Below the pieces are notes generated by a model, which ran no database searches, was not told where the DNA came from, and worked only from the letters and a program-made list of their open reading frames with translations. Source: Faecalibacterium sp. CAG:74 (GTDB lineage Bacteria > Bacillota > Clostridia > Christensenellales > Aristaeellaceae). Taken from it: DNA of 28,932 nt. Where the stretch lies: NCBI GenBank assembly GCA_000437595.1, contig FR899901.1:2564-31495 (forward strand). Reading direction: 5' to 3'. Positions 7,096-14,832 of this stretch are shown here, piece after piece (the first letter of the stretch is position 1; every line of letters begins with the position of its first letter). The position numbers were made by a program, and so were the translations under genes.

Positions 7096-8403
7096 ATGGA
7101 GCTGTTTTCCACGAATAAACTGTTCAAAGAGGAAAAATACGAGGAGATTCTTGCCCTTTGGCAGAACGATGAGTCCAGAAACAGGATGACTGACTGGGAT
7201 AAATGGTACGTCCTCCTCAGCCTCAACAAGCAGAAACGGTATCAGGAGACGCTGGATGCATACAAGCTGCTGCGAGCGAAAAGGGACGAGTCGACAGAAA
7301 CCGAACTATGGCAGCGCATCGAGGATACTGTGTGCAGGGCGCTGTACTATGCCCATGTCAAAACCTTTGACTTCCGGCAGGGGGACAGCAGCAAACTGTT
7401 CAAACAGGTGGATTATATCCTTGCTCATTCCTCAGACAGCCCTTATTCCGTGAAGGGGAAAGCCGCCCTGTTTGTCGTGAGTGCAGCAGAAGAAGGAAAA
7501 CTGGCTGTCGACAATGCGAGTGAACTGATTATCCGATATCTGGACGCGATGAACCCTTCCACGCTGGGCAGAGAAGAGTTTGAGTACATAGATCAGCAGG
7601 GAAACCGACGTGCCAAGGCTCCGGATCGGGAAATCTGGTATGCCGCCCGAGCCAAAGCATTACTGAAACTGCAGCGCTATGGGGAGTGCATGGCCTGCTG
7701 TGATGAGGCCTTGCGGGAGCTCAGGGGATTCCACTACAGCAATGATAGCTGGCTTCGATACCGCAAAGCAAAATGCCTGCTGGCGCTTGGAAAACCAGAC
7801 GATGCGAAGCGGTGCATCAGCGAGGCGCAGGCGCGAGGAGCGCATCACTGGTGCCTGTCTCAGGTGCTGTTTGAAATTGAACGAAATGGCGGAGAGCATC
7901 AAGCGGCACTGGCTTTGGGTGCCGAATGCGCCCTTGCGGATCCCAGCCATGAAATGCGGGTCAGCTTTTATGAGGACTTCGCGGATTATCTTGAGCAGTC
8001 GGGCCTCACCCATGAGGCGGCGCTCCACCGGCGGCTGGTCATTCTGATTCGTCAGGAAAACAACTGGGGTCTGAAGCAAAAACATCTCGGCTGGACGAAT
8101 CTTGATGATGTGAGCGCGATGGATAAAGCGGAGATCCTAAAAACGCTGAAGCCGCTCTGGAAGGAATGGCGGTCGGCGGCGAAAAGCTATCTTACCGGTG
8201 TGGTGATTAGAGTCCTTCCCGAGGGCGGCTCGGGCTTTATCCAGGACGAGCGGGGCGGACAATACTATTTCAACGCCAAAGATTACACGCACGGGAAACA
8301 AAAACCCATTGTTGACCAGCGCGTTCGCTTCACGCTGGTGGATAAGCTTGACCGGAAGAAGAATGAAGTCAAAAAGAACGCTGTGGATATCAGTATAATA
8401 TAA
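7096..8403 (+). CDS. Helical-repeat protein with C-terminal cold-shock/OB-like domain
   Basis: 435 residues, no signal peptide, so cytoplasmic. Residues 1 to about 330 look all-helical with TPR-like pairs, for example WYAARAKALLKLQRYGECMAC (180-200) and WLRYRKAKCLLALGKPDDA (219-237). Residues 366-434 resemble a cold-shock or S1-like OB fold: GVVIRVLPEGGSGFIQDE, then GGQYYFNAKDY, a loop, VRFTLVDKLDRKKNE and a final hydrophobic strand. The GFI and YYF pieces match the RNP1/RNP2 positions of nucleic-acid-binding cold-shock domains. AAGGAG lies eight bases before the ATG. It is the first gene of a three-gene operon, with six bases to the helicase gene. I do not recognise a named family for the whole protein. 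A role as an RNA-binding scaffold for the helicase is inference. Confidence 0.8.
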   Translation: MELFSTNKLFKEEKYEEILALWQNDESRNRMTDWDKWYVLLSLNKQKRYQETLDAYKLLRAKRDESTETELWQRIEDTVCRALYYAHVKTFDFRQGDSSKLFKQVDYILAHSSDSPYSVKGKAALFVVSAAEEGKLAVDNASELIIRYLDAMNPSTLGREEFEYIDQQGNRRAKAPDREIWYAARAKALLKLQRYGECMACCDEALRELRGFHYSNDSWLRYRKAKCLLALGKPDDAKRCISEAQARGAHHWCLSQVLFEIERNGGEHQAALALGAECALADPSHEMRVSFYEDFADYLEQSGLTHEAALHRRLVILIRQENNWGLKQKHLGWTNLDDVSAMDKAEILKTLKPLWKEWRSAAKSYLTGVVIRVLPEGGSGFIQDERGGQYYFNAKDYTHGKQKPIVDQRVRFTLVDKLDRKKNEVKKNAVDISII

Positions 8404-8409
8404 GCATGG

Positions 8410-11400
8410 ATGTGGTTCGTGATGTCGAGGAAATGTTCGGATCAGTTCTATTATGCCGTTCGAATCGGCAGGAAACCGGGTATTTACCGGGGTTGGTACG
8501 GCGAATACGGCGCTGAAAAACAAATTACAGGCATACGGAATTACGATTATTCGACCGGTTATCTGAAAACGTCCAGTTGGGAAGATGCCGACGCTTATAT
8601 GCGGACACATGAACTGTTTGTCGTTGAATCTGATTTTACCATCAAAGAAGCGACTTCCTTCAAAGAAGATATGTCAGTGGTCTATGGGGAGGCACACGTT
8701 GCCGCGAAGGAGACGCCAGCGCAGCCGCCTGCAGCGCCAGCGACGGAAAACGTCTTTTTTTCTCCATCTGCTCCCTCTGTGCCCTATCATCGGGACGAGA
8801 AACTGGAATCATTCCTTCATGCGTATTACCCGGACAGGCGCTTTACCGACGATCAGAAAGCGGCCATTCAGGCGCTTTCAGGGGCGCATCTGCTCTATGC
8901 CATTCCCGGCAGCGGCAAGACAGCCGTTCTGACCGCGCGTGCCGGCTGGATGATTCACTGCGGGATTCCTGCGGAAAACATCCTGATCATGACCTTTGGC
9001 AAGAAAGCTGCCGAACACATGGCGGATGTGTTTCGGGAGCGATTCCCGTCCTTTTCGGTGCCGTTCTTTTGCACAATCCACAGTTTTTGCTATCGGATAA
9101 TCCGGCAGGCGGAGGCAGAGGGCCTGATCAAGAAGTATAGTCTGATTGTCGACGAGGAAGATGACCCGGTGCCTGAGGCGATGGACGGTGAGACTGCCAA
9201 CGCGTGGATCGTGGATGAATCCCCGGATGAAGTGCCTTCCGGCAGAACAAAGCGGGAGGACAAGAAAAAAGGAAACCGGTACGCAAATCCGCGCAGTCCA
9301 ATCTACCTGCTTGAAAAGATTCTGACGAAGCTTGAATACTGCAAAAAACAGTCCGAAGCCCGGACTTTCGCCGAGCAGGCAGCTACTGTCATCGGCTGCC
9401 TGAAGAACCGGATGATGACGGATGAGGAAATCTTGCGGCCTTTACCTATAAACATGGGAGCGGACAAGCGGGTTAGCATTTGGCCGGTATACGAAGCTTA
9501 TCAAAAGGAACTGGCGGAACATCAGCCGCCTGAGATGGATTTTGACGATATGCTGATTCACGCGCTGGAAGTGCTGGATAATCCCAACATGCAGGCTTTC
9601 TGGCAGCGGAAGTATCCGTATGTCTGCGTGGACGAGGCACAGGACACCTCTCTGCTCCAGCACGCGATTGTTCAAAAGCTTCACCGGACTGGGGACAGCC
9701 TGTTCATGGTGGGAGACGACGACCAGAGCATTTACGCTTTCCGAGGCGCGATGCCGGAAGCCATGCTGGCCTTTGATCGGCGCTATGAGGATGCCGCTGT
9801 CCACCGGATGGGTGTGAATTTCCGCAGTGATCAGCAAATCGTTCTTTCCGGCGATGGCTTGATCCAGCGCAATAAGGCGCGTGCAAAAAAAACAATGGAA
9901 GCATTCTCGAAACAGCCTGGAGAGATTCGAATCATCGACATCTCCGCTGCGATGCAGGGGCAGTTCCTCTTGGATCAGGCACGCCGGTTCTGCAAGAAAC
10001 AAGAAGGGGGGGAGAATCCGGAGAGCCTTGCCATCCTGTACCGAAACAACGTTTCCGCCTTACTGCCACTGGCTTACTTTTTCAAAAACGACGTTCCCTT
10101 CGTCGGCAATAAGGTGTTCGATGTTTTGACCCTTCTGTACAGCCGGACTGCCATCAATATTTTGGCGTTTCTCTGCTTTGTTCTGGAGCCAGACAGCTTC
10201 CAAGCGTACAGCAGCGCATATCCAGTATGGAACCACTATCACGGGCTGTTTCTGAACAGAGAAACCGCAGTCGAGAATCTGCGAAAACAGATGGGTGAAG
10301 AAAATTCGGGCGGGCCCATCCTCCCTAAGCTTCAGGCTCTCCTTCGCTCTTTGGGCGAGATGGATAAGGCACGGCACATCGGGGAAATATGGACAATTCT
10401 TCAAAGAATCCAAGCGGAGGACAAACCGGATTTTGCCATCATGGCAATGTTGAAGGAGTTGGAATACAACAAAAACGGCTCCATAAAGCAGAAAAACGTG
10501 CAGCTTCTTGTCATGGCGCTGATTCGGATTGCGTCCTTGTACGACAGCATATTATCTTTTGTGGAAGCGATGCTTGCCTTGCGGACAAAGCGAAAATGGG
10601 ACGAGCATAACGCAGACAAGCACCCTGTTGTTACGCTGTCTACCATGCATTCCGCCAAGGGACAGGAATACGACCATGTGATTATTATCGACGCTGTGGA
10701 AGACCTGATGCCGGGAGATCCCAGCAAACCGCTGCCTTTCTGGCATGCCTCCTGGCAAGATCATGTGGAAGAAGAACGCAGACTTTTCTATGTGGCAGCC
10801 ACTCGTGCCCGGCATGATCTGCGAATCGTGGTAAATGGATTGAACAGCAGCAGCCCAAAGGCACCCAGCCCCTTCATTCATGAGATGCTGCGGGACAACC
10901 CGAATATCCCAGTGGAAAAACTGGCTGCGGATGACGCGCTTGAGGAGCAGATCGAGGAAGCAATGGGCATTCCGTACTTTGCCGTTCGGAGAGGAAAAAC
11001 GCCAGGTATCCACAGGGAATATGAGAAGGCGGGCGTCGAAGGGTATTCCTGCCCTGTATACCGCAGATGCACGACATGGCGGAAAGCGAACCGGTTTCTG
11101 AACAAAGCAGTGTCATGCCCGGTTCCGGAAACAGAGACAGCGCCGGATCTGCCGCTGCCTGTGGAAAAGGCACTGCTGCGGCTGTTTTCTGTACAGCAGC
11201 TCAAAGAGCTGGATGCAAACAGGTTGAAAAAAATCCGCCAAAAAACAGGCTACCTGTTCTCCAAAGAGGCGATTGCGGCGAAAGCAGTGGACTATGCTGC
11301 CTGTGCGCCAGAGTATGCACTGATATATCTCCCGGTGAATCTGCACAAAGTATGGCAACCACTGATAGAACTCCTGCGCGACGAGATGCTTCCTTTGTTG

Positions 11401-12051
11401 GATGAATTCAAATACCCCGATGGTGCGCATCCTATCCGGATTCTTGAGATGGGTGCCGGCCCGGGTACAGCCACCATAGGTCTGCTATCTTTCTATGCGA
11501 AGATCGCAGAAGCAAACCCGTCACTGGAGATCCATCTGGAATACCTGCCGGTAGAGTACGAACGGGCATTCCGACCGATTTTTGAAGCGCTGACCGCCGC
11601 AATGCTTTCCACACTGCCTGCCAATCTCCATATATGCATGAAACCGATGCAGATCAGCGATGCTTTTGCATTCCTCCATACTTGCCAGGCGGACAGCTTT
11701 GATCTCATCCTGGAGAGCAATATGCTCAACCATAACGAGCATGTGGAGAGCAGACTTTTGAACGGGCTGCTCCATGACATGAACCGCACGCTGGTATACA
11801 GCGGTAAAGTCATCGCAATCGAGCCTGCGGATGAGGAGACGGCTGCTTTCCTCGTCCAGTTGGCCGGTCTGGCTGAAAAAAGTTGTGGATTTGGCGTGAT
11901 GGAGCCCAAGAGCGAGAGCGCCGCGTGCGACGTATCCGGCATTAGACTTTATCAGGAAGCGGTCGCCTGTGGGCTTCGCCATCCCTTGGAAAAGGATTGT
12001 CACAGGTTCCGCTATACTGTTCTGACCAAGAAGCAGGAGGTATCCCCATGA
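8410..12051 (+). CDS. UvrD/Rep-type SF1 helicase with two RNase-H1-N-like domains and a methyltransferase-like C-terminus
   Basis: 1213 residues, cytoplasmic. Residues 13-64 match the RNase HI N-terminal hybrid-binding fold (YYAVRIGRKPGIYRGW, EKQITGI, SSWEDADAYM). SF1A helicase motifs follow: PGSGKT (166-171), IMTFGKKAAEHM (193-204), TIHSFCYRI (222-230), VDEAQD (407-412), MVGDDDQSIYAFRGA (433-447), NFRSDQQ (470-476), STMHSAKGQEYD (744-755) and EERRLFYVAATRAR (788-801). No RecB-type nuclease is seen. Residues 856-897 repeat the hybrid-binding pattern (YFAVRRGKTPGIHREY, VEGYSCPVYR, TTWRKANRFL). From about 965 a helical part leads to a class I methyltransferase-like fold: ILEMGAGPGT (1011-1020), DLILESNMLNHNE (1098-1110) and GKVIAIEP (1132-1139), reminiscent of the Rsm22 group. 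ATG 8410 has no clear ribosome site, so coupling to the upstream gene is likely; ATG 8422 is an alternative start. It overlaps DUF1848 by four bases. The domain assignments are by eye. Confidence 0.88.
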   Translation: MWFVMSRKCSDQFYYAVRIGRKPGIYRGWYGEYGAEKQITGIRNYDYSTGYLKTSSWEDADAYMRTHELFVVESDFTIKEATSFKEDMSVVYGEAHVAAKETPAQPPAAPATENVFFSPSAPSVPYHRDEKLESFLHAYYPDRRFTDDQKAAIQALSGAHLLYAIPGSGKTAVLTARAGWMIHCGIPAENILIMTFGKKAAEHMADVFRERFPSFSVPFFCTIHSFCYRIIRQAEAEGLIKKYSLIVDEEDDPVPEAMDGETANAWIVDESPDEVPSGRTKREDKKKGNRYANPRSPIYLLEKILTKLEYCKKQSEARTFAEQAATVIGCLKNRMMTDEEILRPLPINMGADKRVSIWPVYEAYQKELAEHQPPEMDFDDMLIHALEVLDNPNMQAFWQRKYPYVCVDEAQDTSLLQHAIVQKLHRTGDSLFMVGDDDQSIYAFRGAMPEAMLAFDRRYEDAAVHRMGVNFRSDQQIVLSGDGLIQRNKARAKKTMEAFSKQPGEIRIIDISAAMQGQFLLDQARRFCKKQEGGENPESLAILYRNNVSALLPLAYFFKNDVPFVGNKVFDVLTLLYSRTAINILAFLCFVLEPDSFQAYSSAYPVWNHYHGLFLNRETAVENLRKQMGEENSGGPILPKLQALLRSLGEMDKARHIGEIWTILQRIQAEDKPDFAIMAMLKELEYNKNGSIKQKNVQLLVMALIRIASLYDSILSFVEAMLALRTKRKWDEHNADKHPVVTLSTMHSAKGQEYDHVIIIDAVEDLMPGDPSKPLPFWHASWQDHVEEERRLFYVAATRARHDLRIVVNGLNSSSPKAPSPFIHEMLRDNPNIPVEKLAADDALEEQIEEAMGIPYFAVRRGKTPGIHREYEKAGVEGYSCPVYRRCTTWRKANRFLNKAVSCPVPETETAPDLPLPVEKALLRLFSVQQLKELDANRLKKIRQKTGYLFSKEAIAAKAVDYAACAPEYALIYLPVNLHKVWQPLIELLRDEMLPLLDEFKYPDGAHPIRILEMGAGPGTATIGLLSFYAKIAEANPSLEIHLEYLPVEYERAFRPIFEALTAAMLSTLPANLHICMKPMQISDAFAFLHTCQADSFDLILESNMLNHNEHVESRLLNGLLHDMNRTLVYSGKVIAIEPADEETAAFLVQLAGLAEKSCGFGVMEPKSESAACDVSGIRLYQEAVACGLRHPLEKDCHRFRYTVLTKKQEVSP

Positions 12052-12992
12052 TCCTCAGCGTAAGCCGCCGCACCGATATTCCGGCTTTCTATATGCCCTG
12101 GTTCATGAATCGGCTGCGAGAAGGCTATGTCATGGTGCGCAACCCTATGAATTACCATCAGGTAAGCCGCGTGTCCCTGTCACCGGAGGTCATCGACTGC
12201 ATGGTGTTCTGGACAAAGAACGCCATGCCCCTGACGCCGCATCTCGGGGAGATTGCATTGCAGTATCCATTCTACATTCAATATACCCTGAATCCATATG
12301 GCAGGGATCTGGAACCGGGGCTGCCGCCGCTGGCACAGCGGCTGGCGAGTGCCTGCGCCATCGCGGAACAGTTCGGCTCAAAGCATGTGGTGTGGCGGTA
12401 CGATCCCATTATGCTGACGGAGCAATATACAGCGGACTGGCACATCGAACAGTTCGCCGCCATGGCAGATGCCCTGAAAGGCTCCGCCCGTGACTGCGTG
12501 TTCAGCTTCGTCGACCTGTATGACAAGGTGCAGGCCAATCTCCGGGGGCTGGGCGTCCGGATCTGCTCAGACGGGGAGATGGATCGGATTGCGGCCGCTT
12601 TCGCTGCCATCGCGCGCGAGAATGGCTTCCGGCTGCGCACCTGTGCGGAGAAGGTGGATCTGCAGCGGTATGGCATCGCCCACGGCTGCTGCGTGGACGG
12701 GGATTTGATCGCGGAACTGACCGGCTGGACGATGGCAGCGAAGAAGGACCCGAACCAGCGCCCGGAATGCGGCTGCCTGGAGAGCATTGACATCGGCCAG
12801 TACAACACCTGCCGGCATGGATGCCGCTACTGCTATGCCACCTTCAATGCAAAGACCGTCGAAACCCTTTCTGCTCGGCACGACCCGGCTTCTCCTTTCC
12901 TGATCGGCCAGGCTGAGCCGGGCGACAAGGTCACCGAACGAAAAATGAAATCATTAAAAAAGGCGCCATCCGGACAAATCAGCTTCTTCTGA
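12048..12992 (+). CDS. DUF1848 family protein, putative radical-SAM-type Fe-S protein
   Basis: 314 residues beginning MILSVSRRTDIPAFY, the usual DUF1848 N-terminus. The ATG at 12048 shares ATGA with the helicase stop and follows AGGAGG, so translation is coupled. DUF1848 is known for a C-terminal cysteine cluster like the N-terminal Fe-S motif of radical SAM enzymes. Here it is C255, C259 and C262 (NTCRHGCRYCYA), preceded by C241 and C243. Other conserved-looking parts are VFWTKNAMPL (53-62), HVVWRYDPIML (113-123) and FSFVDLYDKV (152-161). The family has no proven reaction; a TIM-barrel-like radical SAM fold with the cluster at the C-terminus is expected. Its link to a helicase with a methyltransferase-like domain suggests nucleic-acid chemistry, which is inference. 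Confidence 0.88.
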   Translation: MILSVSRRTDIPAFYMPWFMNRLREGYVMVRNPMNYHQVSRVSLSPEVIDCMVFWTKNAMPLTPHLGEIALQYPFYIQYTLNPYGRDLEPGLPPLAQRLASACAIAEQFGSKHVVWRYDPIMLTEQYTADWHIEQFAAMADALKGSARDCVFSFVDLYDKVQANLRGLGVRICSDGEMDRIAAAFAAIARENGFRLRTCAEKVDLQRYGIAHGCCVDGDLIAELTGWTMAAKKDPNQRPECGCLESIDIGQYNTCRHGCRYCYATFNAKTVETLSARHDPASPFLIGQAEPGDKVTERKMKSLKKAPSGQISFF

Positions 12993-13058
12993 TTGTCCGA
13001 AGGGTGTCCTCCGTTGGATTGGCGGGAATGGACAGTCTGCTGTCACAACTGACAGCAG
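12971..13058 (+). other. Two hairpins at the 3' end of the island operon
   Basis: CGGACAAATCAG, loop CTTCTT, CTGATTGTCCG (12971-12999, one bulge) spans the DUF1848 stop codon. A second hairpin has perfect 9-bp arms, CTGCTGTCA-CAAC-TGACAGCAG (13037-13058). Neither has a T run, so they may stabilise the 3' end or be remnants of mobile DNA. From 13059 to 13355 I see no supportable gene; the sequence looks degraded. Confidence 0.45.
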
Positions 13059-13355
13059 AAAATGCGAAAGAAACCGTAATATCAGGGGAAAACGCACCAT
13101 AGAGATGCTTAATACGGTCTCAAAGCCGCTCGTCGCGCACTGCATTCAGCAGGCGCTGAGTGCCCTTCTATACCAAGGATTTTGCGCCCTATGGCTGCTA
13201 TGGCAGTCACGGGGCGTTTTGTATGCAGTCATGTGCTGGGAAGGGGATGGCACTCGTTCGGGTGATTTTTTCTGACATTGCCGATGCTTTTGCGGACGTA
13301 ACACCATTGTATTTCAAGCGACGAGTGCATTCTCCACAAAATTCGACATTTCACC

Positions 13356-13384
13356 TTGCCGAATGTCTGCAAGTGTGGTAAAAT
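13356..13384 (+). promoter_or_regulatory. Promoter before the zinc-ribbon remnant
   Basis: TTGCCG (13356-13361), 17-bp spacer, TAAAAT (13379-13384), about 58 bases before the short zinc-ribbon frame. Confidence 0.5.
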
Positions 13385-13441
13385 ACACACGACATAACGA
13401 ATTATGCCATTTTAGGTGATGCTATCAGCAAGGGGCGCACC

Positions 13442-13507
13442 ATGATTATCAAGTGCAAGATGTGCGGCGGGGACATTGTCTTTGAGCCGCCCCGCGATAA
13501 GGGGTGA
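13442..13507 (+). pseudogene. Truncated zinc-ribbon protein gene
   Basis: Twenty-one codons starting MIIKCKMCGGDIVFEP, then a stop. This is the N-terminal zinc knuckle (CxxC) of zinc-ribbon proteins common in Clostridia; the second CxxC that should follow within about 15 residues is missing. The frame has its own AAGGGG ribosome site and an upstream promoter, so it looks like a real gene cut short. The stop lies inside the palindrome GGGGTGACCCC (13501-13511). It may mark the right edge of the island or a deletion scar. Confidence 0.5.
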
Positions 13508-13611
13508 CCCCTGAACGGTTCATCCGCCAAATTTAATCATCCATTGCATTCTCATCCAATCAGGAGCGCATCACCCCATGCAACTCCCTGTCCCCTCAAT
13601 TGTATACAACC

Positions 13612-13664
13612 AAGCAAGCCCGCCGACCGCCTGTACAAATCACAGGCAGCCGACGGGCTTGCTT
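13612..13664 (+). terminator. Large hairpin, possible terminator
   Basis: AAGCAAGCCCG (13612-13622) pairs with CGGGCTTGCTT (13654-13664), and the inner arms GCCTGT/ACAGGC close the loop ACAAATC. On the plus strand it is followed by TTCTTGCTTT, a weak T run. It sits between a truncated plus-strand gene and the end of the minus-strand Gfo operon, and could serve either. Confidence 0.5.
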
Positions 13665-13673
13665 TCTTGCTTT

Positions 13674-13732
13674 ATACTATTTCCGGATTCAACTGCGTCA
13701 TCTGCTTGCGCATTTTCATCCGGAAATAGTAT
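13674..13732. repeat. Perfect 15-bp inverted repeat at the Gfo operon end
   Basis: ATACTATTTCCGGAT (13674-13688) and ATCCGGAAATAGTAT (13718-13732) are exact reverse complements around 29 bases. The right arm runs into the stop codon of the Gfo gene. On the minus strand the centre and far arm spell a 15-codon frame from ATG 13719 to TAA 13672, MKMRKQMTQLNPEIV. Whether the element is a mobile remnant, an mRNA-stabilising hairpin or a coding micro-ORF cannot be decided here. Confidence 0.6.
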
Positions 13733-14817
13733 TATTTCGCTTGATACACCATTTCCGCCTGCTTCTGCGCAATCAGGCACAGTTCCGCCGCCTTGAAGGC
13801 GTGCGCCTGCGTCATCGCGTTTTCCGTGCGGTTCAGGCTGTCCAGAATCAAATCACCGAAGAACGGGTAGCCCGTCAAGCCGGTTGCGTTGATGTACTGC
13901 TCGCCTTGGTCGTTGACGAGGAACACATGGTTGCCGCCGTCGCGCTCCGTACCGACATCCACATACTTGCGGATTTCAATGTACCCCTTCGTGCCGATGA
14001 TGATGGTGCGCCCGTCGCCCCACGTCCGCAGGCCGTCCGGCGTGAACCAGTCCACGCGGAAGTAGAACGTCGTGCCGTTTGCACCGTTGATGGCGCAGTC
14101 GCCGAAGTCATCCAACTCCGGATACTGCGGATGCGCGTAGTTGGCAATGCGGCTGCGGGAGACTGTGCCGTCCTCCTCGCCCGCATAGAACAGGTACTGC
14201 TCGATTTGGTGGCTGCCGATATCGCAGAGGATGCCGCCGTACTTCTCCTTTTCAAAGAACCACTGCGGCCGCCCTGCCGCGCCCAGCCGATGCGGCCCGA
14301 AGCCTTCCACATGGATGACCTTGCCGATGGCGCCCTGCTCAATCAGGTTGCCCGCCAGCACCGCGCCTTCCACATGCAGCCGCTCGCCGTAATAGACCAT
14401 GTACTTCTTGCCCGTCTGCGCCGCCATCTTCTTGGCGCTGTCCAGCTGCTCCAAGGTGGTGAAGGGCGCTTTGTCGGTGAAGTAGTCCTTGCCCGCCTGC
14501 ATGGCGCGCAGCCCCAGCGCACAGCGCTCGTTTGTAATCGCCGCGCCGCAGACCATGTTCGTTTCTTTGTCGTTAAGCAGTTCTTCCTCGCTCCGGGCGA
14601 CTTTCACCTGCGGGTACGCCTTTACGAACGCTTCCACCTTCTTCGGGTCGGGGTCGTAGACGTACTTCAGCGTGCCGCCCGCCTCCAGCAGACCGTTTGT
14701 CATGCCGTAGATGTGCCCGTGGTCAAGGTGCGCGGCAGAAAAGATAAATTCACCCGGCTTCACGACGGGCTGCGCCTTGCCTTTGGGCGCATAATTCATG
14801 CCGTCTGATACTTTCAT
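13732..14817 (-). CDS. Gfo/Idh/MocA-like oxidoreductase, divergent nucleotide-binding motif
   Basis: 361 residues from the ATG at 14817, which has GGAGG eight bases upstream; the in-frame TTG at 14832 overlaps that site and is unlikely. The fold pattern of sugar oxidoreductases is visible: a Rossmann-like N-terminal half with YVYDPDPKKVEAF, then VEGFGPHRLG, GGILCDIGSHQIEQYLFY (His as in the family active site) and YIEIRKYVDVG. Two hallmarks are altered. The glycine-rich GxGxxG is replaced by FSAAHLDHGHIYGM, and the usual EKP is FTDKAPFTTL. Known relatives act on sugars or inositols with NAD(P); whether this one still binds the cofactor normally is open. It is second in a minus-strand operon, 15 bases after the next gene. 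Confidence 0.85.
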   Translation of the reverse strand: MKVSDGMNYAPKGKAQPVVKPGEFIFSAAHLDHGHIYGMTNGLLEAGGTLKYVYDPDPKKVEAFVKAYPQVKVARSEEELLNDKETNMVCGAAITNERCALGLRAMQAGKDYFTDKAPFTTLEQLDSAKKMAAQTGKKYMVYYGERLHVEGAVLAGNLIEQGAIGKVIHVEGFGPHRLGAAGRPQWFFEKEKYGGILCDIGSHQIEQYLFYAGEEDGTVSRSRIANYAHPQYPELDDFGDCAINGANGTTFYFRVDWFTPDGLRTWGDGRTIIIGTKGYIEIRKYVDVGTERDGGNHVFLVNDQGEQYINATGLTGYPFFGDLILDSLNRTENAMTQAHAFKAAELCLIAQKQAEMVYQAK

Positions 14818-14832
14818 GACTGCATCCTCCAA

